From Klebsormidium nitens (taxonomy: Eukaryota; Streptophyta; Klebsormidiophyceae; Klebsormidiales; Klebsormidiaceae): 64,000 nucleotides of DNA. Location: positions 237,427 to 301,426 of the forward strand of contig DF236988.1 in NCBI GenBank assembly GCA_000708835.1, read 5' to 3'. Below are positions 1 through 12,880 of the stretch, in pieces. The notes beneath the pieces are model-generated. The model searched no databases, was not told the DNA's origin, and saw only the letters and a list, made by a program, of their open reading frames with translations. Each line of letters begins with the position of its first letter. The stretch's first letter is position 1. The translations under genes were made by a program, and so were the position numbers.

Positions 1-3000
1 CTGGAATGCCTCACCCGGGCGCTGCTGCTGCTGCTCACTCGGGCGAGCCCGAATGAACCTGGGAGGGAGGGCGAGGAGGGCTACTCGGAACTTGAGGTGA
101 GACGTCCGAAAGTGTCAAGTGTTTTGTACTCGGTGGGCAGGCGAGGTTCAACACCCCGGGATTATATTTGCAGTGGTGGGCGAGCCCGGGAGGGAGGGCG
201 AGCAGGGGTACTCGGGACTTGAAGTGAGCCACTCCTGGGTTGTCAAGAACCCGTTGTAGAAACCCCTCTCCTGCCGGGGCTGGTGCCCGGACAGCATCGA
301 AGACCCGGCGTATCTTCCTTCACCCTTCATTCCTGGTTTGCAGAGAGCTCTAGCTTTGTCTCTCATATTCTCTCTTCGGAACCAACCTTTCAAACTCGCC
401 CGCCAGGACAGAAACTCAAACAAGGCATGTGCTTCCTGCCCCTCCCGAAAAGGTTCATGGAAGGCTCTCAGTGTCCCCCCCACACTTCGCCGTCTCCGAA
501 ACAAACATTTTGAGTTGGTTCCTCAAAGCTGGTGGCCGGACGGCTTCTTGGACACGTCGTGCCCCTCTACCCTCTGATGCAGAACGACTGTTCCCCTCTT
601 TTCTCCAATTGTAACGTACCCTACTCGTCCCCCAGGGCTGGTGCCAGGACAGCATCCTGGACCTGGCGTCCCTCTTCCTGCACCTCATGCGCCGCAACGT
701 GGAGGTCTTCATTGCGCACCAGGCCGCCGCCTACTCCCCCGCCGAGAAGCGCCCCTCCGTCGAGGTCGCCTTTCCCGGCCTGCCCGGAACACGCTTAGTG
801 GGCGACCGGGGTTTTCTGGAGGGGCTTTTGAAGGCGACGTCCGGCGCGCATGTGTTGAGGAAAAGAAGAGACGATCGCGAGAGAGGCGCCGGCGAGGGGC
901 CGCTGCGCAAGAGCGGGCAAGGCAACGGGGGCGTTGGGTACCACACGCAAGAGGTACGGTTTTTGGCCGCCTTCGACGGTCTTTCGTGCTCCTTCCGGCT
1001 GCGACGATGAACGACTGACGTTCTTCCGTGGGTTCTGGCGCTGCTGGCGCTGGTTCCAAGGTTTACTTCCAAAACAGAAGTAAAAAGTTCCCCTTCTCGC
1101 AGATCACGGCACTTCTTTTCAAAGTTCTGGTTGAGTGGAAGATTCCCTTCCGACCGACGCTCTCCGGTAGTTTGCGCATCATGGCGCTGCTATCATTCTT
1201 TCAAAGATCTACAAAATGGAGGAAAACCCACCCCGTTATCCCGCAGGTCACGGCATTTGTTGCAGTAAACTAAAGACCTGAGAGTTTTGCAAGTCCCGCA
1301 ACCGAGAAACAATGAATCCGCGTTTTGTAGTCCGTAACACTGGTCCCATGGTCCGAAATCCTGCCGGAGTCAAGAGACTCAGGAATTACGAAACGTTCTT
1401 CCTTCCTCCCAGATCACGGCGCTTTTGGCGGTAGTCCAGGACTTGACGAAGCGCACGCTGGCGCTGCCGGCCATGTTCCCACCGACGCCCCCGCTCCCCA
1501 AATTCATGGCGCTGCACTACGCGGACGGCTGGAGCAGCGTCGGATGGGAGGAGGTCAACAAAGCCATCCAGGCGGTGAGGCCAGCACGCTGCACACGTGT
1601 TTTTGTCGATACTTGGCCGTAAGCGAGGTTGCGCATATGGGTCTGGAGGGCACTTGTATGACGCATAAATGAGCGGATTTGACGTAGCTTCGCTCCGAAT
1701 TACTGATGGACGTTGCAACCCAGCCCTGATATTTTGTGGCTTGCTTTGAAACACTTTACCAGAAGTGGCTACTCAGGTGAACATTCAATGTTTTGAACGA
1801 GCGCTACAGCAGCGGCTTCCGAGTTGATTGTTTCTTGTGGTTGCTAGTTATACCTCTTGTTGTAAAGATTGCTGACTTCAATCCAAGCGGTGACCAAGGA
1901 AGGATACAACTTGATCAGGCAGAAAAACTCCTTTCAACAGCAACATCGGCCCGGCTCCATTCTTCGTCTTAGTCGACCAGACAAACCTTTCTACTTCGGC
2001 CCAACTCCATTCATCCTCTCGACCGACCAGACAAACCTTCCTAACGATTCAGTTCGCGAGATTCGAATCTCGTGTGAGACTGTGATCGCAATATGGAAGC
2101 CGCCCGTACAGCCGCTGGAAACCAAGCTTAGCAATCAAACCGTCAGAGTAGCTATGCCGACTGTAAAACGCTTTATTCGCCCTTGGAAAATTCTTCTCTT
2201 TGCCTCTCGCTCAGGTCGGCAACACACTGCCCCGTCCTCTCGGCGCCGACTCGGTCGGAATGCTTCTCCGCAATCTGGACGTTCTCGTTTCTTGGGAGCT
2301 GCCCGCCGACGAATACAGCCCGGGCCTCGTAAACTCAGTCCCCGACCAGTCTTACCTAGTGAAGATGGGCTCTGCCATGCTCGGGACAGGGCCCGGGGAG
2401 AGCGCCCGGGAAGTTGGACGCAAGAGGCGGCGGGCGGAGCACGCGATCGCGACCGGAAAAGGAAGCGCAGGGGCGTTACGGGCGATTGTGGGGAGCCGGA
2501 GGGATCAGTTGGATTTCCGGTGGAAGCCGACGGCGACCAAAGGCATGGTGTGGGTGAGTCAGATTGGAGCTTCTGCATCTGCGTTATGTCGTTGACCCGC
2601 CATTTTGGCTCCTGAGGGAGAAAATTATGGCTCAGGTATTGGGGAAAGATGAATGGATCGATTCCGGTTCTACCCCCTCGCTCTTCCAGCTCGAATGATT
2701 GCTGAAGTGAAGGATTCCCATTGGGCACTAGCAAAAACCGTCAGCCTTCGGTCGTAGACAGAAGTGCAGTGGTTGTTGCAAAATTTTCTTAAAAGCTCGT
2801 CGTCTCATATGTCTCTGCTAATACCTTGTAAGTTGTCATTCGAAGCGTGATCCGACTCGTGATTCACTCGGTCTCATTCGTAAGGCAACTGAACTGATAC
2901 GAAGCGTTTTGTGTGCAGTGCGGAGGGTGCGGGAAGAGTACGGCTTGTCTGTACCTGGAGGGATCGGAAGAAGGGGACCCCGACCGCGCTCAGAAGTGGC

Positions 3001-3071
3001 GGGCTAGCTGGGGCGCCAACTGGGCAACAAGGTGTCCGCTTTGTTTAGGATGCTGGCATCCCGCCTTCTGA
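1..3071 (+). CDS. MED16: Mediator subunit 16 (MED16/SFR6), 3' part
   Basis: This is the C-terminal part of a plant-type MED16, a tail-module subunit of the Mediator coactivator of RNA polymerase II in the nucleus. The gene starts before the window. Visible exons are 1-96, 636-953, 1413-1574, 2215-2553 and 2919-3071 (TGA), all ending and starting in phase 0, for 355 residues. Recognition rests on collinear similarity to the Arabidopsis protein: a helix with DSILDLASLFLHLMRR, then GTRLVGDRGFL, then LPRPLGADSVGMLLRNL, then the GSRRD...W.P...GMVW segment. The last exon carries two Cys pairs (CGGC near its start, CPLCLGC near its end) of the zinc-ribbon-like C terminus. Introns before exons 2 and 3 contain decayed copies of the exon edges. 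The exon at 1-96 is poorly conserved and is the least certain part. Confidence 0.83.
43..560 (+). repeat. decayed copies of MED16 exon edges
   Basis: Inside the intron 97-635, the donor edge of the first exon (about 43-100: GGGCGAGCCC, then GGGAGGGAGGGCGAG, then ACTTGAGGTGAG) recurs at about 178-236, with a weaker third trace near 130. The acceptor edge of the next exon (GGCTGGTGCCAGGACAGCAT at 636) recurs at about 273-310 and 526-560. The copies are diverged and their reading frames are broken, so they look like non-coding remnants of local duplication. Confidence 0.55.
1022..1275 (+). repeat. decayed copies of the MED16 exon-3 acceptor edge
   Basis: The true exon 3 begins at 1413 with CAG followed by ATCACGGCGCTTTTGGCGG. 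Similar acceptor-plus-exon starts occur in the same intron at about 1098-1130 (CGCAGATCACGGCACTTCTT) and at about 1242-1270 (CCGCAGGTCACGGCATTTGT). A weaker match lies near 1030-1058. Each copy keeps a plausible AG acceptor but runs into stop codons. Confidence 0.5.
1943..2042 (+). repeat. 50-bp direct tandem repeat, two copies
   Basis: Two adjacent 50-bp units (1943-1992 and 1993-2042) share the blocks TCGGCCC, CTCCATTC and GACCAGACAAACCTT. They lie in the MED16 intron 1575-2214. I see no coding role. Confidence 0.7.
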
Positions 3072-6000
3072 GCAGTTTCGAACCTGAACCGTGTCATCAT
3101 TGATTATATTCAATCTCAAGGTCCAAAAATTTGTGCTCCGGCATACGCACAATGACATCGTGCCGTGCCAGCCGCGTGGTCTTCACCGCTTTTCTAGATA
3201 TCTGCAAGTCAGAACCTCTGGTCGAAGTCTGCTCAGTCGGATCGCAAGCCTGTGCTTGACGCGCCTGCTTCGTGACCAGCATGCGTCTGACATCTGCAGT
3301 GCACCATGCGCCACTGGGATGTGTTGTCAGTCGCTCAATCTGCTTCAGAAATGGTCATGCTTGAATTATATTAGATTGGTTGGATGAGTGGTCCCGATCG
3401 ACTTTTGAGACGTGCCTTGCTGTTTTGTCGTTGCCTTCTGTTCTTGGATCCTTGGTGGCGATGACATACAAGCCAATCGTTGACCGAGTTGTTCTCAAGG
3501 ATGCCACGCGACAAACCGCTCATCTTGTGCTCGATCCGTTGGTATATCTGCTGGTCAAGTAGCTCGAGACAGCCGGCCTAAGCTCTATGGTCCTCGAAGT
3601 TTGTTGCTGCTGGGTGTCTTTATTTCCGGTCCATTTCCTCAGACAGCTGGTAACGAAGTGCAGATCGCGGGACACATCTCGAGGCGACAGGTCCTCGGGT
3701 TGCAAAGTTACGACGCGTGCCCTTCTAAAAAGTTCAGTTGTGCTTCCACAAGCTGTTGGCACCGGTTGGCCTGAGCCTGCATGACCGCATGATCGCAGAT
3801 CTTGACAATCATCAGATGCCAATGTCACCGGCACTGGCTGAATTATGTAAATTTGAATCACCACACACCGAGGGAAAGTGTCGGGCCTGTTTTCTGCGTC
3901 CACTGCATCGCTTTCAGCAGCTCAAAGAGCGGCTTCTATATGTTGAATAGTCTGTCATCGATTCTTCTACCTTGTCTTCCTGGCGATGATCGACGAAGGG
4001 ATCATATGACCAGCGGGTCATTCATCGTTCTCCACCTTTAATCCCACGTTAGCCATTTTGCGGTACATGTCAAAGCTACTCCTTTGAAACGCCAATTCTG
4101 GTTGTCATGCTAGGGGTCAATGGCCCATAATCATGGGGACTTTTGTGCAAAGCAGGACAGCAAATCCCGCCCACTACAGTTTAAGTCTTATCAAAAACGT
4201 TGTTCTGCGTGAAGGTGTCGATCCGGGTCATGTAGTTTGAACAGTCAACGCTTGGAGACCGCATATGTGTATGGCAAACAACACAACAGATCGTTTAGAA
4301 ACGCGATCTTCGATGCCTCCTTGTCACGAATGGAACAACACAGACAAAATGCTCATTTCGGAGCCGGCCGTGTCCAGAAGGGAACATGCAGGCTGCCTTC
4401 GTCCTCTTGCATTTTCTAATGGCATTCAAAAGCCAATCACTTATCGTTGATAAGTGTGCAGGTGCTGCATATTTGTTGTTGCTTGTTCCAATCTGCTTGG
4501 TTGACGATTTCTGTTCGCAACGGCCCACCGTCAGAGCCACCTGTCCAAATGTGCTGAATCTCCACTCAAGTAAGGATAGGCGAACGCTTGCCAGTAAGGC
4601 AGATATGTAACGCCCTCGCTCGATGCCACCGTCGGCGTATAATGTCCTTCGGTGCCTGATACCAAGTTGACTATTCTGCAAAGAGACAAGCATTCTAAAG
4701 AGACAAGCATTCTTGGCTTAGTCACGACTCTGCTTTTAAGAACTTGATTGCACGCGACTGGATATTGCAGTAACGTATTGAGGGACTTCAAATTCGGTGC
4801 TGAGTTAATGGCAACAAGGACTTTGAAAAGTCTTTGACAGCATAGCAAATGTTTTGCGGTTCGTTACTCTAGTAACTTGAAATATGCGTTCCTTGGTGGG
4901 TTACGCTCCGCTGCACAAATGGTAACTTATGAAGTTTCGATAGGGTTATTCCTTATGACGGTTATGCGTTGGTTCACTACCCATATAAGATAATTATACC
5001 TGTTCGCACAGTTGTCACATGTTATCTTCTGCACTGGATATGACGTTACAAACTATACTTTCGCACGTACATAAGGCCTGCGACTTCCCCAAGTGGTCGT
5101 GGAAGTTGCACGCCTTGAAGGACGCTGGTTGAAGCCAGCTATTGTGCGTCACTTCGAATGTTTGAATCTAAGAAACACGCGAACTTGATGTCTAGAGCCG
5201 AGAGATGACCAACTTGCACTGGTGGGCGAGCGACACACCTGAAAAGCCCTCCGTGAATCGCTAGCCGGCGAAAAATTCACAGCTCCACTGGCCAACACCT
5301 TACCAGGTTATCCATATCTCAGACATAAGGAACTCCTGAAGACATTTTCCCGGATTGGTTTCAAGTTGATCAGTGGCTATGAAGACTAGAACGAATTGGC
5401 CATGACCCTTGGCCACGGTTGTGTTGAGTCCGAGCTCGGTACGCCACCAGTTCAGGGCTGTCATCCTGGGCTTGAGGTGCCAATGTGCCATCTAGGTAGA
5501 CTTAAGAAGTTCGCAGCCTTTTTTCCATTCGTTCTATCCAAGTGCGAAGCCAATCAAATGCTGGAGCTCATCTGGGGTGCGGTTTTGCTATCTAGGTGGT
5601 CGCTGAGAAGTACTTTGACGCTCTTTCCCTTTGCCTCTATTCTGCGGTGTGCGTGATCAATTGCTAGAGCAGGTCGGAAACGACGACTTAATTACGTGTC
5701 CACGTGTCCGGCACGCGCCACATGGTGCAGAGAATGTCGCGGTGCCAAGGAACCATGCTTTGAAAGCTAGACGTTGTTGGGATTCCACGCTCAGTATTCG
5801 AGAGTCGACGAACCTGATTCTTATTAATTTGTCCCCACCAGGCGCCAAAATGAGTTGGACGTAACATATGACTCTGGTTCGTGCTCATCATACGCAAAGC
5901 TTGAGATCCGTGCTGTTTTGTTCCATGATGGCGCACTTTCCGAAACATACATTTTTCAGGGGACACGTCAAAGGAGCCACATGTGCTCCTCTGCTAGCTT

Positions 6001-9000
6001 GCCGTCCACTTGTCTGGAGGTGCCCACGTGTCCACCGGTGTCGACACTCCTACCGGCTCTCATGAAACAGCGGTGAGCCGGGTTGATACCGGCGGCACAA
6101 AACAATCTGCCCGCTTGTGCTGTTCTTTACCGAGTGTGAATTGAGGTTTGGAAAGGATCGTGCCCGTCCAAACGAAACCCTGAAGCGAGAGGCTGCTTTG
6201 CCATGTTTCGGTCGATCATTGCTGCTAGTTGTCGTCAATATTAAATGGTTTGTGGGCTTTTACTAACCTGCTTTTTCATGGATCATAAATGATGACGACA
6301 TATGCGAAATTCCTCAGGTGCCCTTCCATTTTACAATGACCTTTGCCACTAAAAGGCAAGGATTTGCCATCCCTTTTGGGCTTAGGCCCATGGTTGTGCT
6401 CACGTCGAACTTGTAACTCTGACGCCTCCATCCGTGCGTTGATAATGACCATCCCAACGAGCTTTTGCTGGCACGAAGTAGACTCCGAGGGTTGTGGTTT
6501 GAGTCCAACCTTTGTTTCTCAAGGAGCTGACAAGACTCACTGTTGCCGGACAAGAAGCCGCCAGAGGATGTTTATAGTCAGACCCTCCACTTCTCAGCGG
6601 TGCACGTCTGTTCGCCTTTTTTCAAACCTGCTTTCTCTTTCTGCGCCAAGGACGGCAAGGACGATATACGCTATGGCCATCTGGTCAAGTCGCAGTGCTC
6701 ACGAGAGGCTCACATATTTCTCAAGATGTCGAATGTACGTTGTCGCATCAGCCTTTTCATGCCGGAGGCTTTCTTCCGCACCACATGACTTGCTACTCAG
6801 TAATTGAACGGTCCTGGTGGCGGCGTGTTATTCCGCTCAACGGTCTTTCATCAATACGCTGTTTCGTTGAAAAGGTGCGACCCTCGATCTCGACAATCAT
6901 AGGAGGAAGATCCTTGCTTGCCTCAATCTTCGTGAGTCTCAGCTTCTCAACCGTTGGCAATGCAGTCTGTGCGAGGCCCACCCTCCTGTCGAAGCAGAAT
7001 TTTGCTGGGTAGAGAATCGTGTTTGAGCCAGTTTGAGCCGAGCGTACGGTTTTCCTTTCAACAACAACTTGACGGTGATGCAACGTTGCGCTCAACCTGG
7101 CAACCGCCAGAGCCCGGTGTGCGCTTCTGAGTCACGTCTTCGCTGTCCTGGCACGTTGAGGAAGTGGCTGCACGTCGAAGAAATGGTGCGTCGCGTCGTA
7201 TTCATAACTATCTCATCGACGACCGAAGTTAAGGGTAACATCCCCCGTGGTCTCTCCAAACTTCCCGTTGCGTTCTCTGTGGGGTTACTGAGTTGTTTTT
7301 AGCTTTGTATGACACGTTCGGATCAGTCGAGGAGTTACTAGGATTCTAATCAAAGTTTCCACATTCAAAAAGGCAACCAGTCCGCAAGCCGTCCCTTCTG
7401 GAGCGTTAAGGTTTCTCGCCTTCACCAGTCTTCCCCAGGAACAGAACTCTGGAGCGGTGACGAGAACACATCATTTTTAGCATCGTCTTGTGTGACGTGA
7501 ATCCATTCTTTCAAAAATGAAATAATTTTGCATTTAATTCCTTCTTTGGGACCTTCCACTTCCTCGTCAAGCTCCAACACATCCGTTAAGTGCTCACACT
7601 CGCAGCACAGACCGCGTATATACGACCAGACCATCCGGTTACTTCAAAAGCTGCAAACGCCTCCACCTTGGGCCTCGCCCGAAAGAGAAGTTGTTAGGTG
7701 GCTTGCGGCAAGGGTTGTTGCTTGAGTGGTCCTTTATCGCTGCCATTCTTTGCTTCTGTTGCCAAAATGTCTTCATGGCGGCCTCTCTGGGCGTGTGGCC
7801 TCTTTGATTCTATCTGCGTTTGGTGTGCCCTTGATCTTACCGCTCCGCCGAGCTTCTCGTTGACCGACCAGAGCAACGCCGTACTGCTAGTGCTCCTGTT
7901 TCGTTCCTAACTTCTTGTCTGACGTTCATGCGAAGCACATGCCTTTACCATTCTGATCCGTTACCGTGGAATTAGCTTTGGTTCCCCGCGTTTGGCGAGG
8001 AGGAAGCACCGCTGCAATTGCTGCCGAGATGGGCTATTTGCAAGCAAGTATAGTAGTGGTCCGATTGCCTCAGGAAGCGTCACCACATTAGCTGCGTTTC
8101 TGTTTCGGAGCCTTTTGGGTCACAGCTCAAACAGCTTCATGGATCACGTCAAAGTTGCCGCTTCGAAAGGCACACTCTAGCCGAGTACAGAATCTTGACC
8201 GCTTTGACGTCAAGATGCGGCTGATCCAAGAGTGCAAGATCGAATTCGAAAGCTTAGGACTTTAGGCCTTTGGAAGTGGGCAGGCTTCCGCTAAACAACA
8301 TCTGTACCTTAATTGCATACGTCATATACGAGGATGGCACGTGCATCCGGGGGCGCATGCGTTGATGGATCTAAGAGTGGATCGAGATATTCTGCCTGGT
8401 TGGCGTGACCGGAAATCATGTTCCTGACGACTCAGCAAGGATTCTGTGAAGACGGCCTCGTACGTAATGTTGTTCCATAGCATCGGCTTAGCTAGCTTGG
8501 GCTAAACACAACAGCCTTTTTCCTTCACGGAGCGCGCAAATATTCCCCGTTGTTTCAAAGTTGTTTGCGCACACTACAAGTCAAGGTGGAAATAGAAGGT
8601 ACCGGAGTTTCAGCGTTCGGCGCCCTCCACCTAAACTCCTCATCCTGCGGGTTGCAGTGATACGAAGAGCCTACTTGGTCATTCTGAGTGCAGGTCGGTG
8701 CGTTCAAATGCTGCCTGATTCGAATGCAGCCAGCTTCAGCTGCGGCGATGAGGGACGACCCAGTGGGCAAAAGGTCAATACGTAGAGGAGAACGACATGA
8801 TGCTGCGCTTTTAAGTTCGGCGTTCACGATATTACTACCTTATTACTACCTTCCGCTTTTCAGGGCGTATCCGCTAGTATCGTCTTTGGACGCGTTTGCT
8901 CCGAGCAGAAAATAACATAGCGCATCGCAATTGACGCAAGGAGGATGCGTCAACTGCATTGCATTATTCACTGGATTATGTGTGGATCATGCACGAGGCG

Positions 9001-12000
9001 TCAGCTATTGACGCCGTCTTGGTTTATCACTCCCATAGAATTTGGAAAACCTGGAAATCACTGTCAGCATATGTTTGCTTTGTCCTGCATTTTTCTCGTC
9101 GGCAATGATCAGCTGCCGCCTGACCAATTGGTTTCGGTGGTCGGCTGCTGAAGTGAAGCCACTCAACAATGTACGAACAGCTCCCCAGCGACTTCTATTT
9201 AGTGGGCATGAAAGTATAAGCCCGCTTTGAACTTCTCCTGACATCGTGTCAGTGAAAGATAAAAAATTGAATGAAGGTGGGACTCTTACTTTTCCTCACA
9301 GTCGATGGAAACGCCTTTGCGTCAAACTGGCCACCTTCAAAACCAATCTTTGCTGATTGAAATACACGATCTTGAACTGTTAGACGAGAGTGGTTGATCA
9401 GACGGTCTAAGAGCCATGTATAGCGAAGGCCAAAAACTCGAAGGGGAGGGCGGCAGACTTGCGTAGACAGGTTTCGGCAGTTGACGTAGTGCACCAAGCT
9501 GACGCCATATTTTGAGCCTATGCGCTAATCAAGATGAACATAATGAAAGGCGTGACCTTGACCTTCGTGTGCTTTAGCACGAGAGAATGGAAACACGTAC
9601 GACCGATCGTACGTGACTCCCCTCTTGGTGGGCGGTGCCTCTCGAAAATTGTCGCCTTCCAATTGCGGTCCGTTCAGAATTCTTCAAGGTTTCACAATCA
9701 GTTGCGCCTGCCACAGAACTTCGTCCAACCATACTCGTACAGCCTTGCATGAAAGCAGACCAAGACAGCACCAGCAAAACCGACATTTCCTTCATCGGCG
9801 AGGCTTTGCCCTTCGAGTTAGAAAAAGAAGAGCTGGTTAGACGCTCAATGCTCTCTTTCCCGGCTCCCGGGTCCTCAGACCTACTTTCGGTGCGGCGATG
9901 ATGAACGCTCAATGAATGGCCATAGGTCACTCGCCGTTGACCGGATCGACTTGATGCCGCGCTCTTCCTTTCGTTACTTTCTCGACCTTTCGTAGCGTAT
10001 GTCAGCACGCTACGTGTTATTGAATGCGTTTACTCCATACATGACATCCTTAGGATCAAACAATCGGGATGTCTTGGACATCATCCACTGCATCCACTGT
10101 CTGGAATTAGCAGTGGGCAACGCTTCCACTCCATGAGGCCACATGAGCAAGTACGTGGATTGATGCAAGATGCGTCAGCTGTTAATGTCGTCTTAGGTTA
10201 CTCCAAAGACTGTGCAAGAGTAAAGCGGATGTCGTCAAGCATCGCTTCGTGCGATGACGAGTTGCTGCCGGATCAACTGGTCAGGCTCTGCAAACATCTG
10301 TTCGACTGAAGCCGCTCAACAATGTCTCAACAGCTTTTCAGCCACTCAAGCTTGTCCCCAACAGGGACCACTTTCGGAGTTTCTTTCAACCACAACACTT
10401 ACATAGTCGACGCGAGAGTTTCGAATGAGTAGCCGTGGACAGTCAAGCCTTCTTTTTGTGTGTGTGTAGAAAATGTCACACGAAGCCGGCCTACAACCTG
10501 TTTGCGGTCACGTAAGACCAACGAACAATGCTGCGCTTTCAAGTAGCCAGCCGAAGCAATGCAGAGATGAACTATGTCTTTACATCCGTGGCACTGATGA
10601 CCGTGATTGATCCGCGGGGTCATGAGAGTACTCGAGTGAGTCTCCGACGCCACAACATTCCAACTGTATTCCAGGAACACCGCAACTTCGATCGCCTGAC
10701 TGTTAAGTTAGGTGGGCCGACTTAGATCCTGACCTGACGAGACGACTTGGCAAGCACTTTTCAGGCAGATCAGCTCTTATGCTGTTCTATATGGGCTCGA
10801 AGTAAACCCTTGAAGGGGAGCCCATCCTTGAAGCAACGCGGATTCGAACCTACATGAAGCTTTAATATCGTGCCAGCTCATTCTTCGACGTACGATCCCT
10901 TATCTTGTCCCTTGTATCCAACTTCGCTTGTCCCAAACCTCCGCGGTGTGTCTTCTAACATTCATTGAAATCTCGTCTCTTGCTATCAGTCAGGGCTCTC
11001 TCAAACGTTAAGTAAGACATAAGAGTCATCAATAAGACTCATTGGACCTATTGGACCTGGTTTATACCACTCATTTTCAATCTCTGCCTACATTCCATCC
11101 GATTTAGGAACATTTCGAGCTCGCTTTCTCCAACATAGTCTCAGTCGCCGGTACGTCCTAGATTTCGAGAAGGCCTATGATCGAAAGTGAGGGATCGAGT
11201 TGCCACATTGGAAGTCTCCGCCTCACCTTCTTTTGAGGCGGGTCCTGGACAAAGCAATATTTTGCGATCCGATTGACCAATCTGATGTTGTGAGTCCCGG
11301 TAGTGATGGATTTCGAGGTGGCGTGTCCGTCCGCCATATTTCGGATTCCTTCGCCCAAACGCCGGCAGTCGCAGAGACGTTCGTCCCTATTCGCTTTCTC
11401 CGATCTTCTTCTAATGAATGACAACTTGCTAGCATAGATGAACTTGTGGTGACGTCACGGCTAACGCTCGCCGCAGATTACCACTCTGACCACAGTCCTG
11501 ATCAGGAACTTTTCGGGACTGTGAATCGAGACGCTCTCGGTTGCCGGATCACGCGCTCAAAGCGCTTCTGTTATATGACCTTTCAACGAAGCGGATAGTT
11601 TGGGAAAGACTATTCTCAAAAGCGCTCATCTGCGTGGACAGAGGCGGCGACTGCCAGTGCAGTCCCGGCCGTCAATGTCTTTGTACGTGCCTGCAAAATA
11701 ATTGCGTTTACATCTTCATTTATTCAATTCTTTGCGAGGAGCTTTGCTCGTAGAAGAAACTCAGGGGCTCTTCTTGTTGTGTGACCACTTCATAGTCCGG
11801 CGATGACAGAGTGGTCACCTAACCGTACGGCCAGATGATGATCCGCGCGTCTTGACGCGAGGGCTATTCACACCGATACACGTACTTCATAACTCCCGAC
11901 GGCACACAGATGTGAAAACGCCCACCCAACTTTTGAGCAGAGTCTTTCGACCGCCAACGGTGTCGCTGGTGCTAGCTTCCCATATCCAGTTGGAAACTCT

Positions 12001-12880
12001 GCTTCCTTGCCTGGATCTTTTTGAGATGCTCCCACATGCCTGCCACTGCAATCCAACGACTCTGAAAGGTGACGTGACGGCCCGGATGCGTCTAGGTTAT
12101 ACGTCTAGATTGGACCAGTTGATTGCCCCAAGAGTATCGTTTTGATTCAACACTTGGGCTTTGCAGCTGGTAAATAGACGGTTGGGGTTGTGGAGAGCCG
12201 ACGTAGGTTATACATGAGTTACATCCACTGGAATGGTTCTCATTCTGTTGCCCACGATTGCACAAGCAGGCAAGCTAGGGTCTGCTTCTATGTACGTGCA
12301 ATCGCAAATGTGCCGTGCGGTTTCTATGACCGGAGAACGGCGGCGCATGCCATCGTATTATCAGCAGATTTGACCTTAGCATTCATGAATCGAGCAAAGC
12401 GAAACAACAAACTGGCACGTCGGCAAAACAGAACAATAGTCTTTGGTATTTCGCTTCGTTGACCACGTGTAGCATGAACCACATGATGAGCCATGTGTCT
12501 GCAAGGATCCGCTTATGTGAGAGGACATTGACGACGTTGCATAATTGAATACTCGGCAAACAACTCTCCCAATGAAGGAAAGTACATCTACTTGGACAGT
12601 GAAACTGGCAGCCCACAAGTTGTTTTCAAACCTTTCACGGCCCTCTTCGGCAAAAGGCCGACCGATACGTATTGCACTATCTCCGAACGCTAGCACTGCA
12701 CTTTGCTCCAGTTCGGGGTTTTCATGAGCTTCTCTGTTTGACTGCAAAGGAACGAAGGACCCACTGTTCCGTGAACCCAGACCTAGCCTCCTAGTAGGCT
12801 TTGCACAGACCTTTCGACCACGGGCCCTTCACCCACCGACTTCGTTCCCTCCTTTCTTCTTCGCTCTACCTTAGGGCACG
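3072..12880. other. gene-poor stretch, no supported gene
   Basis: Nearly 9.8 kb without a recognisable protein. Open frames are short and spread over both strands. A few look exon-like, for example 5304-5491 (-), 6543-6788 (+), 7422-7634 (-) and 10399-10680 (-), the last running into a GTAAGT donor. None matches a family I know and they do not join into one model. Diverged direct duplications (about 8690-9240 against 9870-10390) suggest decayed repeated DNA or relics of a local gene family. No tRNA or rRNA was seen. Confidence 0.6.
8690..10390. repeat. diverged direct duplication, about 1.1 kb spacing
   Basis: About 8690-9240 and 9870-10390 share ordered blocks. At about 9110-9190 and 10260-10340 both carry CTGCCG, GA-CAA-TGGT, then AGTGAAGCCACTCAACAATG versus ACTGAAGCCGCTCAACAATG, then AACAGCT. 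The GCGGCGATGA block occurs at about 8742 and 9893. Between the blocks the match is poor, so the event is old. Confidence 0.5.

Noticed and set aside
10830-10860. B-box-like GGTTCGAATCC on the minus strand suggesting a tRNA
   Set aside because: No matching A box, acceptor stem or T-stem pairing around it.
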